A DNA stretch of 64,000 nucleotides from Leptolyngbya sp. NIES-3755 (GCA_001548435.1 AP017308.1:2613030-2677029); one strand, 5' to 3'; positions 1 through 9,606 are shown, counted from the first letter of the stretch. Notes: generated by a model from the letters alone, not told the origin. Made by a program: numbers and translations.

Positions 1-293
1 ATGGCAAGCGCGTCCAGAAGTATTCGAGAATAAAGCACCTTAAAAATTATTGTTATAAATATTACAAGCAACGAAAAATCACTAAACGGCATCTCAGGAC
101 TTTCACCAAATTTACACGATTGGGATTATGTATATTTGCATACATATTAGTGAAACTACTTACCGAAAAGTTTAAATAAGACACTCGATCGAATGAAGTT
201 TTTGCGAAACCGCGAACCTGCCCTAGTCGTTCTCAAGTCAGGGCAGTTATCGTCAGAGCGTCCACCGGAAAAACTTGTTTGAGATCGAAAGTT
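1..293. other. AT-rich stretch with no gene
   Basis: No coding region could be supported here. The only structure seen is a 7-bp inverted repeat, TATGTAT (127-133) and ATACATA (140-146), with a 6-base loop. It could be an operator or part of the promoter for the STAS gene that follows, but no clear -10/-35 pair was found. An upstream gene may end just outside the window. Confidence 0.4.
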
Positions 294-629
294 ATGCAGA
301 GTTTGCTCGTCCGTCCACAAACTACCATCATTCGCCCGTGCGGTTCTCTCAACGCTGCAACCGCTTCCGACTTCCAACGCCAATTTCATGCCGCGATTCT
401 TTCTGAACAAAATAGCGCTCTTCTCATCGATATGAGCCAGGTTGAATCCTTGGACAGCGCGGGTTTAATGGCGTTGGTTTCGACCCTAAATCTGGCGCAA
501 GCGAACGGAAAACGGTTGAGCCTCTGTTGTGTTTCAGTCTCGATCCGGATCGTATTTGAACTGACGCAACTTGATCGAGTCTTTGAGATTTTCGAGAGTC
601 TGTCCGCGTTTGAACTAGCAACCGCTTGA
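294..629 (+). CDS. STAS-domain protein (anti-sigma factor antagonist type)
   Basis: A protein of 111 residues made of one STAS domain, the fold of SpoIIAA-like anti-sigma antagonists. The sequence shows the family pattern: a beta strand ending in LLIDMSQV, then the DSAGL loop (about residues 55-59) whose serine is the usual phosphorylation site, then an amphipathic helix. Such proteins act in the cytoplasm by binding a kinase or anti-sigma factor in partner switching; no partner gene is adjacent. An in-frame TTG lies upstream at 279, but the ATG at 294 gives the usual family N-terminus. The gene stands alone, 84 bp before the radical SAM gene. The target pathway is unknown. Confidence 0.8.
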   Translation: MQSLLVRPQTTIIRPCGSLNAATASDFQRQFHAAILSEQNSALLIDMSQVESLDSAGLMALVSTLNLAQANGKRLSLCCVSVSIRIVFELTQLDRVFEIFESLSAFELATA

Positions 630-713
630 ATTCACTGATTCACCTTGCTTTTCATTCCGCCATCGGTCGCTATACTGGAAAGTCGATCGCGCTCAAGAAA
701 GGCAAGGTGAACC

Positions 714-3275
714 GTGACAATTGCAGTTGAAAATCTCCTAAATACTGATATTCTGCGTCCGGCTCGATATCTTGGCAACGAACTCGGAGCCGTTCACAAG
801 CCTTGGACTGATGCGACTGTTCGATGGGTCTTGACCTATCCCGAAATCTACGAAGTGGGGGCATCAAACCTCGGTCACATCATTCTTTACAGTATTCTCA
901 ATACACAACCTCGGCAGTTATGCGATCGAGCTTATCTCCCTGCACCCGATCTCGCCGCTAAACTCCGAGAAACAAAAACGCCTTTATTTGCGGTTGAATC
1001 TCGTCGCCCGTTGACTGATTTCGATATTCTCGGATTCAGCCTAAGTTACGAACTTGGAGCGACCAACATTCTCGAAATGCTCGATCTTGCAGGAATTCCG
1101 CTGACTTGGAAAGCTCGATCGGAGACTGATCCCCTGATTTTTGCAGGTGGACAAACCGCTACTTCAAATCCTGAGCCGTATGCTGATTTCTTCGATTTCG
1201 TGGCTTTGGGCGATGGGGAAGAACTTTTGCCTGAAATCGGATTAGTGATCGAAGAAGGTAAAGCCGCAGGATTGAGTCGCGAAGAATTATTGCTTGATTT
1301 GGCTCAAGTTCCGGGCGTGTATGTGCCCAGATTCTACGATATGGCTCCAGATGGCTCGGTCCACCCGAATCGTCCAGGTGTGCCAAAACGAATTCTTAGA
1401 CGGGTGGCAACTCCCATTCCCGCTTATTCGATCGGGCTAGTTCCATACGTGCAAACGGTTCACGATCGATTAACGATCGAGATTCGTCGCGGTTGCACCA
1501 GAGGCTGTCGATTCTGCCAACCGGGAATGTTGACTCGTCCCGCTCGTGATGTCGAACCCGAACAGGTTGTAGACGCGATCGAGGAAGGCATGAGAGCAAC
1601 CGGATACAACGAATTTTCGCTTCTGTCGCTCAGTTGTTCGGATTATCTCGCTTTGCCTGCGGTCGGAGTCGAGATCAAGAATCGGCTAAAAGGGGAAAAT
1701 GTTTCGCTCTCTTTGCCAAGTCAGAGAGTCGATCGCTTTGACGAAAATATCGCCAATATCATCGGTGGAACTCGTCAGACGGGAATTACGTTCGCGCCTG
1801 AAGCTGGAACCCAACGGATGCGTGACATTGTCAACAAAGGGCTAACCAATGAAGAATTGCTACGAGGAGTGAAAACGGCATTCGAGCAGGGTTGGGACAA
1901 GATCAAGCTCTACTTTATGATTGGGCTTCCAGGCGAAACTGATCCGGACGTGTTGGGGATTGCAGACACGATTCGCTGGTTGCGTCGGGAATGTACGAAA
2001 CAGGGGCGTAGACGGTTAGATTTCAACGTGACGATTTCTAATTTCACCCCGAAGCCGCATACCCCGTTCCAGTGGCACTCCGTTTCGACTAGCGAATTTA
2101 AGCGGAAACAGGCATTACTGAGAGACGCATTTCGATCGATAAAAGGAGTCAAAATCAATTTCACCGATACTCGAATCTCAGCGATGGAAGATTTTGTCGG
2201 ACGAGGCGATCGACGTTTAGCGCCAGTCGTTCAACGCGCTTGGGAACTCGGTGCGGGAATGGATTCTTGGTGGGAAAGTTTAGAGAAAGCCTTTGGTGCG
2301 TGGACACAAGCGATCGAGGAAGCGGGCGTGACTTGGAAATATCGCCAAGTCGAAAGTGGAGAATGGAATATTTTCGAGGCGAATGAATCGATTTCGCTGG
2401 ATGCTCTTTTGCCATGGGATCATTTGGATACGGGGATCGATAAGAAATGGCTGAAAGAAGATTTACAAAAAGCATTAGAAGCTTCGATCGTGCCTGATTG
2501 TTCGTTCGAGGGCTGTTCTCATTGTGGTGTTTGTGGCGTTGATTTTGGTCACAATATCGTAATTCCGCCGCCTGAAATTCCTGGATTTACCGGACATTTC
2601 GAGGCAAATCAGACACGGGCGCAACGTTTACGGGTACGAATGGGTAAAGAAGGCGAAATGGCATTATTGAGTCATTTGGACATCATGCGATTATTCGATC
2701 GTGCCGTTCGTCGCGCTTCGATTCCGGTGACATTCACAGGTGGATTTCACCCCTCACCCCGAATTGTCCCCGCGAGTGCCCTCCCTCTTGGAGTTAGCAG
2801 TTCCGGTGAAGTGGTTGATTTTGAACTGACTCGATCGATGAATATTGAAGAATTCCGCGATCGACTTGCTGCCCAACTTCCCGCAGAAATCCCAATCTAT
2901 TCGATTGAAGAAGTCGATCCAAACCAACCCGCCGCCGCTGTTCTACTCCAAAAGGCAGAGTACAGAATTGAAGTCGAATCCGAATCGGAGGCAAATTGGC
3001 AAAATTGGATCGATCAAACCGTGGCGAAATCGGAAATTTGGTTAGATCAAACAACCAAAAAGGGCAAGACCTATCCGTTAGATATCCGCGATCGCTTATT
3101 TGATCTGCAATTAATCGAGTCAACCGCAAACAAAGCAACGCTGCGATACATCGGTAGCTGCCAGAACGATGGAACGCTACTACGTCCAGAACAAATGGTT
3201 ACGATTCTCGAACAAGTCTCTGGACAAGAATTACATCTATTAACGATTCATCGCAGTCAGTTATTTTTGGCGTAA
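714..3275 (+). CDS. TIGR03960-type B12-binding/radical SAM protein fused to DUF2344
   Basis: An 853-residue protein. The N-terminal half has the layout of a B12-binding-like domain followed by a radical SAM domain with the cluster motif CxxxCxxC (C261, C265, C268 in GCTRGCRFC), so it should hold a 4Fe-4S cluster and use S-adenosylmethionine. The C-terminal quarter (from about residue 635, with SHLDIMRLFDRA and GGFHPSPRI) matches DUF2344/TIGR03936. The substrate of the family is not established to my knowledge. Genes of this type often sit next to RNase E/G genes, and here rne follows 409 bp downstream. Start is GTG at 714, preceded by an AAGGTGA box. An extra cysteine group (CSFEGCSHCGVCG, about residues 599-611) could hold a second cluster or metal. 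Confidence 0.88.
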   Translation: MTIAVENLLNTDILRPARYLGNELGAVHKPWTDATVRWVLTYPEIYEVGASNLGHIILYSILNTQPRQLCDRAYLPAPDLAAKLRETKTPLFAVESRRPLTDFDILGFSLSYELGATNILEMLDLAGIPLTWKARSETDPLIFAGGQTATSNPEPYADFFDFVALGDGEELLPEIGLVIEEGKAAGLSREELLLDLAQVPGVYVPRFYDMAPDGSVHPNRPGVPKRILRRVATPIPAYSIGLVPYVQTVHDRLTIEIRRGCTRGCRFCQPGMLTRPARDVEPEQVVDAIEEGMRATGYNEFSLLSLSCSDYLALPAVGVEIKNRLKGENVSLSLPSQRVDRFDENIANIIGGTRQTGITFAPEAGTQRMRDIVNKGLTNEELLRGVKTAFEQGWDKIKLYFMIGLPGETDPDVLGIADTIRWLRRECTKQGRRRLDFNVTISNFTPKPHTPFQWHSVSTSEFKRKQALLRDAFRSIKGVKINFTDTRISAMEDFVGRGDRRLAPVVQRAWELGAGMDSWWESLEKAFGAWTQAIEEAGVTWKYRQVESGEWNIFEANESISLDALLPWDHLDTGIDKKWLKEDLQKALEASIVPDCSFEGCSHCGVCGVDFGHNIVIPPPEIPGFTGHFEANQTRAQRLRVRMGKEGEMALLSHLDIMRLFDRAVRRASIPVTFTGGFHPSPRIVPASALPLGVSSSGEVVDFELTRSMNIEEFRDRLAAQLPAEIPIYSIEEVDPNQPAAAVLLQKAEYRIEVESESEANWQNWIDQTVAKSEIWLDQTTKKGKTYPLDIRDRLFDLQLIESTANKATLRYIGSCQNDGTLLRPEQMVTILEQVSGQELHLLTIHRSQLFLA

Positions 3276-3344
3276 TCAAACTTTCCGTAGTCACCCCACA
3301 TAAAATCAAATCGTCAAAATTGGTACGGATGCAAATTCGCACGT

Positions 3345-3684
3345 TATAATGCTTTGCATCACAGCTTGTGGTGAGCTAGGAAACCCCGTAGATGCTGTCG
3401 GGCGTTGGTCTTAGAGACTTGCTCAGGCTGTTAGCCAGATTTTCGTAATTCTTCATCCAGATGCAGCGGACGAAATATATACGATCGCTGCCTGTTTGAT
3501 CGAAGTTCACTCGTTGACTGTCCAAAGTCAGAGTGAGGATCGGTTTGAGGTTGTTTTTTCAAACCCTCTCACGTCGAGCACTACTCAGACTTCATCGTGA
3601 TAGAGAGTTCACGTTCTTATGTCTTTCGCGAAAGAAGCAGAACTTCAAAGGCTTCGATCGCATTCCCAGTTTTGAGGAAATTGA
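3345..3684 (+). promoter_or_regulatory. rne promoter and long structured 5' leader
   Basis: A perfect -10 box TATAAT lies at 3345-3350 with only a weak -35, which would give a leader of about 330 nt before rne. The leader holds a U-rich hairpin with arms GGTTTGA (3542-3548) and TCAAACC (3559-3565) around a GGUUGUUUUU loop, a perfect 14-bp palindrome TCTTTCGCGAAAGA (3622-3635), and a GAGGAAA ribosome site at 3674. Long U-rich rne leaders are known in bacteria as targets for RNase E autoregulation; that use here is inference. No coding region was seen between 3276 and 3684. Confidence 0.5.
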
Positions 3685-5790
3685 ATGCCAAAGCAAATTG
3701 TGATTGCTGAGCAGCATAGAATCGCTGCTGTATTTTCAGAAGATCAAATCCAAGAATTAATCGTTGCCACCGGAAGTCATCAGGTGAGCGACATTTATTT
3801 AGGAATTGTCGAAAACGTTTTACCCGGAATTGATGCTGCCTTTGTCAATATTGGCGATTCTGAACGAAATGGATTTATTCACGTTTCAGATTTAGGACCG
3901 TTGAGACTCAAGCGAGCGGCAGGTTCAATTACAGAACTGCTTGCCCCACAGCAAAAAGTTCTTGTCCAGGTGATGAAAGAGCCGACCGGAAATAAAGGTC
4001 CGCGCCTCACCGGAAATATTTCGATGCCGGGTCGTTATTTAGTTCTGATGCCTTACGGTCGTGGAGTCAATCTTTCGCGCCGCATCCGAAACGAAAATGA
4101 GCGAAATCGTCTCAGAGCCTTAGCCATTCTGATCAAACCCGCTGGTATGGGAATTGTGATCCGTACCGAAGCGGAAGGAATGCCCGAAGAGGCAATCATG
4201 GAGGACTTAGAAACACTCCAGAAGCAGTGGGAAGCGATTTTACAAGAAGCAGGTTCGACTCGTGCGCCTGCGCTTCTGAATCGAGATGATGACTTTATTC
4301 AAAAAGTTCTACGGGATGTCTACAGTTCTGATGTCAATCGAATCGTTGTCGATTCTCACACCGGATTAAAACGAGTTAAACAACAGCTATTAAACTGGGG
4401 CGGCGGCAAATCCCCCCAAGGAATTCTGATCGATCATCACCGCGATCGCATTTCCATTCTCGATTATTTCCGCGTCAATGCTGCAATCCGAGAAGCTCTC
4501 AAACCTAGAGTCGATCTGCCTTCTGGTGGTTACATCATTATTGAGCGAACTGAAGCTCTGACGGTAATTGATGTCAACTCTGGATCATTTACTCGATCGG
4601 CAACCGCAAGAGAAACCGTTCTTTGGACGAACTGCGAAGCCGCAACCGAAATCGCTCGACAACTTCGTTTGAGAAACATTGCGGGCGTGATTATCGTAGA
4701 TTTCATCGATATGGAGTCACGCCGCGACCAGTTGCAGGTTCTGGAGCACTTTAATAAAGCTCTTCGATCGGACAAAGCAAAACCGCAAATTTCCCAACTT
4801 TCCGAACTCGGCTTAGTCGAACTCACTCGGAAACGTCAAGGAAAGAATATTTACGAATTATTTGGTCGTCCCTGTCCGACTTGTGGTGGTTTAGGACACG
4901 TTGTGCATCTACCTGGAGAAAGTGAGGCTGAGGAAGGTGAAAGCCTCGATCCCCGTCCCGCTGCTCGTTATGACAGCACCCCTCGCCGCACTGAACCCCG
5001 ACGCGATCTTGCTCCTGCAACCGAATCCTTCTGGGAAGGGGACGATCTGGAGAGCGAAGGTAGCGATTCTGATCTCGAACTCTTACATCATCCGAGCTAT
5101 CAAGAACGCGGTCGATCGGCAAGAAATCGTCGCCAGCGTCGTCCTCGTATCGGTGAAGAAGCGCCAAGAGCAGAATTTCCGCGCAATGATGCCCCTGTTC
5201 GGGAAGCACCCCCTAGACCAAGCCGATGGGAAGAATCGGGAAGTCGCCCGAATGGGACAATTCCTGCTCCGACGCTCGTTTCTCGATCGACTGAATTCGC
5301 ACCTGAACCTGCGATCGAGACTCCCGTTGAAGAAGCCCCCCGCGAAAACCGCTACGAAGATCGGCGCAATAATCGCAACCAAAGACGCGATCGGTTCAAC
5401 AAAACTCCGGCTGAACCACCTGAAGTCGTCTATGTCGAAATGACCCCAGACGAGCAGGACGTTTACGCTTGGATGGGAATTTCACCGCTGATTTTATCGA
5501 ATCAAGAAGTGAAGAATCCGAAATCAGCAGTTGTCTCGGTTCTCCTTCCTGGTGAAGCTCCTCCACCTGAAGCGGTTCAAGCTGCTCCGGTTGAAGAGCT
5601 AACAACGATCGGTGTCCCCGCAGTTGAAGAGCCTGTCGTAGAACCTCTAGCCGAAGAGGATCTTCCTGAGATTGCAGCCGAAGTGGAAGCGCCTGAACCG
5701 GAAGCAGCACCCGTCGAATCTGCTGAACCAGAGGAAGAAGCCCCGGTGAGAAGAAGACGGCGGCGATCGTCTGCCACCGCGAACGAATAG
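3685..5790 (+). CDS. rne: Ribonuclease E (compact cyanobacterial type)
   Basis: A 701-residue endoribonuclease that starts mRNA decay and rRNA/tRNA processing. The N-terminal part has the S1 RNA-binding region, then the DNase I-like catalytic region with the two Mg-binding aspartates in IDVNSGSF (D296) and VDFIDM (D339), then the Zn-link CPTCGG (C397, C400) that joins subunits of the tetramer. The rest is a low-complexity acidic and proline-rich tail rather than the long scaffold of E. coli. The extreme C-terminus carries RRRRRRSSA (about 689-697), identical to the nonapeptide reported in cyanobacteria to bind PNPase. It follows a long leader and overlaps rnhB by one base (TAGTG), indicating coupled translation. 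Confidence 0.97.
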   Translation: MPKQIVIAEQHRIAAVFSEDQIQELIVATGSHQVSDIYLGIVENVLPGIDAAFVNIGDSERNGFIHVSDLGPLRLKRAAGSITELLAPQQKVLVQVMKEPTGNKGPRLTGNISMPGRYLVLMPYGRGVNLSRRIRNENERNRLRALAILIKPAGMGIVIRTEAEGMPEEAIMEDLETLQKQWEAILQEAGSTRAPALLNRDDDFIQKVLRDVYSSDVNRIVVDSHTGLKRVKQQLLNWGGGKSPQGILIDHHRDRISILDYFRVNAAIREALKPRVDLPSGGYIIIERTEALTVIDVNSGSFTRSATARETVLWTNCEAATEIARQLRLRNIAGVIIVDFIDMESRRDQLQVLEHFNKALRSDKAKPQISQLSELGLVELTRKRQGKNIYELFGRPCPTCGGLGHVVHLPGESEAEEGESLDPRPAARYDSTPRRTEPRRDLAPATESFWEGDDLESEGSDSDLELLHHPSYQERGRSARNRRQRRPRIGEEAPRAEFPRNDAPVREAPPRPSRWEESGSRPNGTIPAPTLVSRSTEFAPEPAIETPVEEAPRENRYEDRRNNRNQRRDRFNKTPAEPPEVVYVEMTPDEQDVYAWMGISPLILSNQEVKNPKSAVVSVLLPGEAPPPEAVQAAPVEELTTIGVPAVEEPVVEPLAEEDLPEIAAEVEAPEPEAAPVESAEPEEEAPVRRRRRRSSATANE

Positions 5791-6431
5791 TGCCTCAGAA
5801 TCCGACACTAGAAATGGAGCAGTCTTTGTGGAAACAGGGGCTGCTTCGTGTCGCAGGTGTGGATGAAGCGGGTTTGGGATGTTTGGCAGGTCCAATCGTT
5901 GCCGCTGCCGTTCTCTTACCGCTTGACTGTGAAATGATCGAAGGCGTTCGAGATTCTAAACTCTTGTCTGCTACGGCTCGATCGCGCTTTTTCAATTTAG
6001 TCAAAGAGAACGCGATCGCGGTCGGGGTCGGAATTGCAACCGTCCGAGAGATTGAACAAATTAACGTTCTTCGCGCTTCTTATCTCGCAATGCAACGGGC
6101 ACTAGGACGAGTTGCACCCTACGATCATGCGTTGATTGATGGTCGTCCGATTAAACAAGCAGATTTAGGGTCACACACTGCAATCATTGACGGCGATGCA
6201 ACTTGTTACGCGATCGCATCCGCTTCGATTATTGCAAAAGTGAGACGCGATCGATTCATGCAGAGACTTGCAAAACGGTATCCCCAATACGGTTGGGAAC
6301 GCAATGCAGGGTATGGAACCAAGCAGCATTTAGAAGCGATCGACCAATTCGGTATTACGCCTCATCACCGTCGAACTTATGCTCCGGTTCAGAGAGCGAT
6401 CGAGCAATTATCCCTCAATTTAGGGGATTAA
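5790..6431 (+). CDS. rnhB: Ribonuclease HII
   Basis: A 213-residue enzyme that cuts RNA in RNA-DNA hybrids and removes single ribonucleotides from DNA. Catalytic acids are visible: D25 and E26 in GVDEAGLG, D117 in ALIDGRP, and D154 in KVRRDRFM; the family segment ASIIAKVRRD is present. The usual GRG loop, which reads the ribonucleotide 2'-OH, reads GLG here (28-30), so the arginine is missing. Start is taken as the GTG at 5790, overlapping the rne stop; the ATG at 5814 is an alternative that keeps all motifs. It ends 17 bp inside the convergent DUF1997 gene. Confidence 0.93.
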   Translation: MPQNPTLEMEQSLWKQGLLRVAGVDEAGLGCLAGPIVAAAVLLPLDCEMIEGVRDSKLLSATARSRFFNLVKENAIAVGVGIATVREIEQINVLRASYLAMQRALGRVAPYDHALIDGRPIKQADLGSHTAIIDGDATCYAIASASIIAKVRRDRFMQRLAKRYPQYGWERNAGYGTKQHLEAIDQFGITPHHRRTYAPVQRAIEQLSLNLGD

Positions 6432-6993
6432 CTGCGATCGGATCAGTTGGCGTATTATTCTCCATCTGCAAAGCAACCCAGTTGCGGTAATCATTCAATA
6501 ACTGCTGCATTAAACGCTGTTTAATGGTCGATAGAACACTCATCAGCAAGCCATTTCCAGCCGTTTCAAGCAAAGGACGCGGCATAAATGTGAACGGTGG
6601 CGGAAGTTCGACCTGAACCACTAAATCAGCTTGACCCTTCAGATAAGTCACTCCATGCTGTTGGGCTGGTGAAAGTCGCCCATTCAAATCGAGTGAAAAC
6701 TTATCTCGGTTATAGTCAATTCCGCGCACATCACACGCGATCGACTTTAAATTGATCGTTGCAGGTTCCATTAACCAAACCCGCATATCAACTACAGGCT
6801 GAATACACAACGTCATGAAATTGAGTTGGCGCATTTTCAGCCGATACACATCTTCGTCCATCGGTTCAATCTGACTCGATGCGGCAAGTGCATTCACGAC
6901 TCGTTGCGGTTGCCGTAAATAATTTGTGATATGAATGGGCTGTTCTGGAACAACCAGATCAACTCCCAGTGAGGCAGAAAACCGAATATCCAT
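6415..6993 (-). CDS. DUF1997 family protein
   Basis: A 192-residue protein of a family shared by cyanobacteria and plant plastids. It resembles SRPBCC/DUF1997 proteins in its alternating strands and its C-terminal helix (MSVLSTIKQRLMQQLLNDY). No signal peptide or membrane segment is seen. Function is not established. It converges on rnhB, with the two stop regions overlapping by 17 bp, so the two transcripts can form an antisense end. The start ATG at 6993 follows a GGAGGTTC-like stretch when read on the minus strand only weakly. Identification rests on overall pattern, not on a catalytic motif. Confidence 0.75.
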   Translation of the reverse strand: MDIRFSASLGVDLVVPEQPIHITNYLRQPQRVVNALAASSQIEPMDEDVYRLKMRQLNFMTLCIQPVVDMRVWLMEPATINLKSIACDVRGIDYNRDKFSLDLNGRLSPAQQHGVTYLKGQADLVVQVELPPPFTFMPRPLLETAGNGLLMSVLSTIKQRLMQQLLNDYRNWVALQMENNTPTDPIAVNPLN

Positions 6994-7168
6994 CAGGGAA
7001 GGTTTGCGAGGAGGTTCTTACTAATTATGAACTAATTTTAAGGGGCTTATTCTAACTGTTCGTTCACCTTTTGAAATATAAACATATTTAGTTGAGCAAA
7101 GGATTACGGTTTTACAAAACTCAGCAGAATATAGAAATGACGAGAGTTTGAAAGTTGGGGAATTGGCG

Positions 7169-8014
7169 ATGACGCAGACGATCGCACATTTAGGACCACA
7201 CGGAACGTACACAGAATCGGCAGCGCTAAAGTATTTAACTTGGCTGTCACAGACTCGACATGATACAGCGTTTCTTTGTCCTTATCCCAGCATTACGCAA
7301 ACGATAGAAGCTGTTGCAAAAGGACAAGCTCATTTTGCTGTCGTTCCCGTAGAAAACTCGATCGAAGGCAGTGTGACGATGACGCTCGATGCACTCTGGC
7401 GACTGGATAATTTGAGAATTCAACATGCGATCGTACTTCCAATCCATCATGCGTTATTATCGATCGCAGAAGATTTAGACGAAATTCAAACGGTTTATTC
7501 TCATCCTCAAGCATTATCCCAGTGCCAAAATTGGCTCGATCATAATCTTCCGAATGTTCAATTAATTGCGGCAAATTCAACGACTGAAGCGCTACAGCAT
7601 TTAGGAGAAGATCAAACGATCGCAGCCATTTCCTCCCAAAGAGCAGCGCAATTATACAGCCTACCGATCCTTGCCTCTCCAATTAATGATCATCCAGAAA
7701 ATTGCACTCGTTTTCTCGTTCTCAGTTTGGATGCTTCAAAAGGTGGAGGTCGCACTTCTCTCGCCTTTAGTGTGAGTGCAAATCAGCCTGGAGTTTTGGT
7801 CAAACCGCTTCAAATCTTTGCAGAGCGAGGCATTAATTTGAGTCGAATTGAATCGCGACCGACTAAGCGATCGCTGGGTGATTATGTCTTTTTCATGGAT
7901 TTGGAGGCAGATACCCATGGAGATGCGATGCAGTCCGCACTTGCAGAATTAGCCACTTGCACTGAAACTCTCAAAATCTTCGGCAGCTATGATGTTCTGC
8001 CTTCAATCAGTTGA
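7169..8014 (+). CDS. pheA: Prephenate dehydratase
   Basis: A 281-residue enzyme that turns prephenate into phenylpyruvate in phenylalanine synthesis. The N-terminal catalytic domain opens with AHLGPHGTYTESAAL and contains VPVENSIEGSV and the NCTRFLVL motif (the TRF signature). The C-terminal ACT domain (SANQPGVLVKPL to GINLSRIESRP) carries the ESRP motif that binds phenylalanine for feedback inhibition. The ATG at 7169, after a GGGGA box, gives the expected N-terminus; the TTG at 7148 is less likely. No chorismate mutase domain is fused. Its 3' end overlaps the convergent GTPase gene by 28 bp. Confidence 0.96.
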   Translation: MTQTIAHLGPHGTYTESAALKYLTWLSQTRHDTAFLCPYPSITQTIEAVAKGQAHFAVVPVENSIEGSVTMTLDALWRLDNLRIQHAIVLPIHHALLSIAEDLDEIQTVYSHPQALSQCQNWLDHNLPNVQLIAANSTTEALQHLGEDQTIAAISSQRAAQLYSLPILASPINDHPENCTRFLVLSLDASKGGGRTSLAFSVSANQPGVLVKPLQIFAERGINLSRIESRPTKRSLGDYVFFMDLEADTHGDAMQSALAELATCTETLKIFGSYDVLPSIS

Positions 8015-9606
8015 GGTTCCTCATTCGCAATCAAGACAGGTTCAGGAATTGCTAGAGGTTGAAGCGGTTTGGCATCTTCTTCCAGCTTTGCACCAATTTC
8101 CAAAGGCGCTTCTTGAGGAGCAGGTAAACCATCTAGCGATCGAGCCATCTCAGGTTCAGGCGTGGAACTCGCTTGAATCGTCGGTTTCACCAATTGATCT
8201 ACTGCCTGTTTCACAAACATTTGCAAAAAGGGCAACCGTCGATTTTGCTCAAAGACTTTCTGCATAACTTGTTGCAGCACATCTTGTTTAATCTCTCCAC
8301 TTGGCTGACCTTCAAAGTATTCAATCAGGGTTAATCCAGCCATTCGAGTCAGATAGGCAGCGCTTACCCCTTGCATTAGTCCACCCGCGACAAAAGTGAT
8401 CGCGTTCGTTTTTAGAATTGATGCGATCGCTTGGGTCGAAACTTCCACAAGCCCCAATTTCACCATCACACTCGCCATCGTTGCCGCGACCGTCTTCGCT
8501 TGCTCCAATGTGAATTTGCGCTGATACAAATTGCTCAAATCGAATACCATTTGCCCATTAATTGCAGCAGCCGCTAACAAATCTAAAGCTGGGAATGGAT
8601 TCGCAAAGGCAGTTCCCGCCACAATCCATTGAGCTTGATCAATTTTCGGCATCGCTCGATCGCGTCTCACTCGATTTAATGCCGTTTTCGCTTCCGCCTG
8701 AACTGCTGTCACATTACTCAATGAACTTGCTAAAACAAGCTGCTGTCCTTCGTGTAGAAGAATTTGATTTAATCGATCGAGCAATGGCAAAATTTGCGGG
8801 TCTGGCTTTTCCAACCATTCTTTAACCGTTCCATCTGATCGATGTTGTCTAATCTTTAATGATTTTGGATTTGTTGCGATCGCAATTACATCTTGAGGCG
8901 CAAGAATTCCTGCCATCCGTTCCCGCAAATGATTCAAAATCGTCTGCTGCACTTCTGGTAAATATTGATCTTGTTTATTAAAAATAAGAAGTAATCGTTT
9001 TCCAACCACCGTTATTTTTTGAATCGCTTGAAATTCAGTAGCCGTTAGATCACCATTTGTCACAAATAAAACGACATCCGACGATCGAGCTAATTTCCAA
9101 GCATCTCTTTCTGCAATAATTCCGCCATCAGTTGCCGCAAATAATTCTGGTGTATCTTGCAAAATCAATTTCTGGGAAATACCTTCTGCCCAGCGGTTCT
9201 GTAATAGGTTGACCAGCATTGTTTTACCAACCGATTTTCCGCCTATCACTGCAAAGCGAATTTCGTCTCGATTGAGATCTGAAGTGATGTGATGAATCTG
9301 CGATCGCAAATCCGATAATTGTTGAGCACTGCCATCGATCGTTAGATCCTGAGACTCGATCGCCAATAAATCTAATAAATTCTTCGCTTCAACTAATTCG
9401 GTTTGTACTCGATTGAGTGTGACTGGCTCAACCTGAATCTTCGGGGTGTCATCTTTCTGAAATTTCAATGCCACCCAAGCAATTCCGCTACCGATGACGA
9501 TCGCAGGAAGCCAATCGCCCAAAGTATGTGTCAAATTTTCTAGAAACCACAGAGAAAGGGTTGCGCCGACACCCCCGAAAATTAGCGATCGCTGCCAATT
9601 AGACAT
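7987..9606 (-). CDS. Membrane-anchored dynamin/Era-like GTPase with DUF697
   Basis: A protein of 539 residues from the ATG at 9606 (an in-frame TTG at 9744 would add 46). Two hydrophobic segments lie near the N-terminus (about residues 5-25 and 32-48). The GTPase domain has the P-loop GGKSVGKT (about 122-129), DTPELF as G3 and NKQD as G4. A second hydrophobic part (MASVMVKLGLVEVSTQAIASILKTN and after) resembles DUF697 of YcjF-like proteins. The C-terminal 50 residues are proline- and glutamate-rich. Cyanobacterial proteins of this type have no settled function; a role at membranes is inferred. Overlaps pheA tail to tail by 28 bp. Confidence 0.8.
   Translation of the reverse strand: MSNWQRSLIFGGVGATLSLWFLENLTHTLGDWLPAIVIGSGIAWVALKFQKDDTPKIQVEPVTLNRVQTELVEAKNLLDLLAIESQDLTIDGSAQQLSDLRSQIHHITSDLNRDEIRFAVIGGKSVGKTMLVNLLQNRWAEGISQKLILQDTPELFAATDGGIIAERDAWKLARSSDVVLFVTNGDLTATEFQAIQKITVVGKRLLLIFNKQDQYLPEVQQTILNHLRERMAGILAPQDVIAIATNPKSLKIRQHRSDGTVKEWLEKPDPQILPLLDRLNQILLHEGQQLVLASSLSNVTAVQAEAKTALNRVRRDRAMPKIDQAQWIVAGTAFANPFPALDLLAAAAINGQMVFDLSNLYQRKFTLEQAKTVAATMASVMVKLGLVEVSTQAIASILKTNAITFVAGGLMQGVSAAYLTRMAGLTLIEYFEGQPSGEIKQDVLQQVMQKVFEQNRRLPFLQMFVKQAVDQLVKPTIQASSTPEPEMARSLDGLPAPQEAPLEIGAKLEEDAKPLQPLAIPEPVLIANEEPQLIEGRTS

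Noticed and set aside
4901-5443. A 180-codon open frame inside rne in another frame
   Set aside because: It covers the low-complexity RNase E tail, where biased codons open other frames; no start signal.
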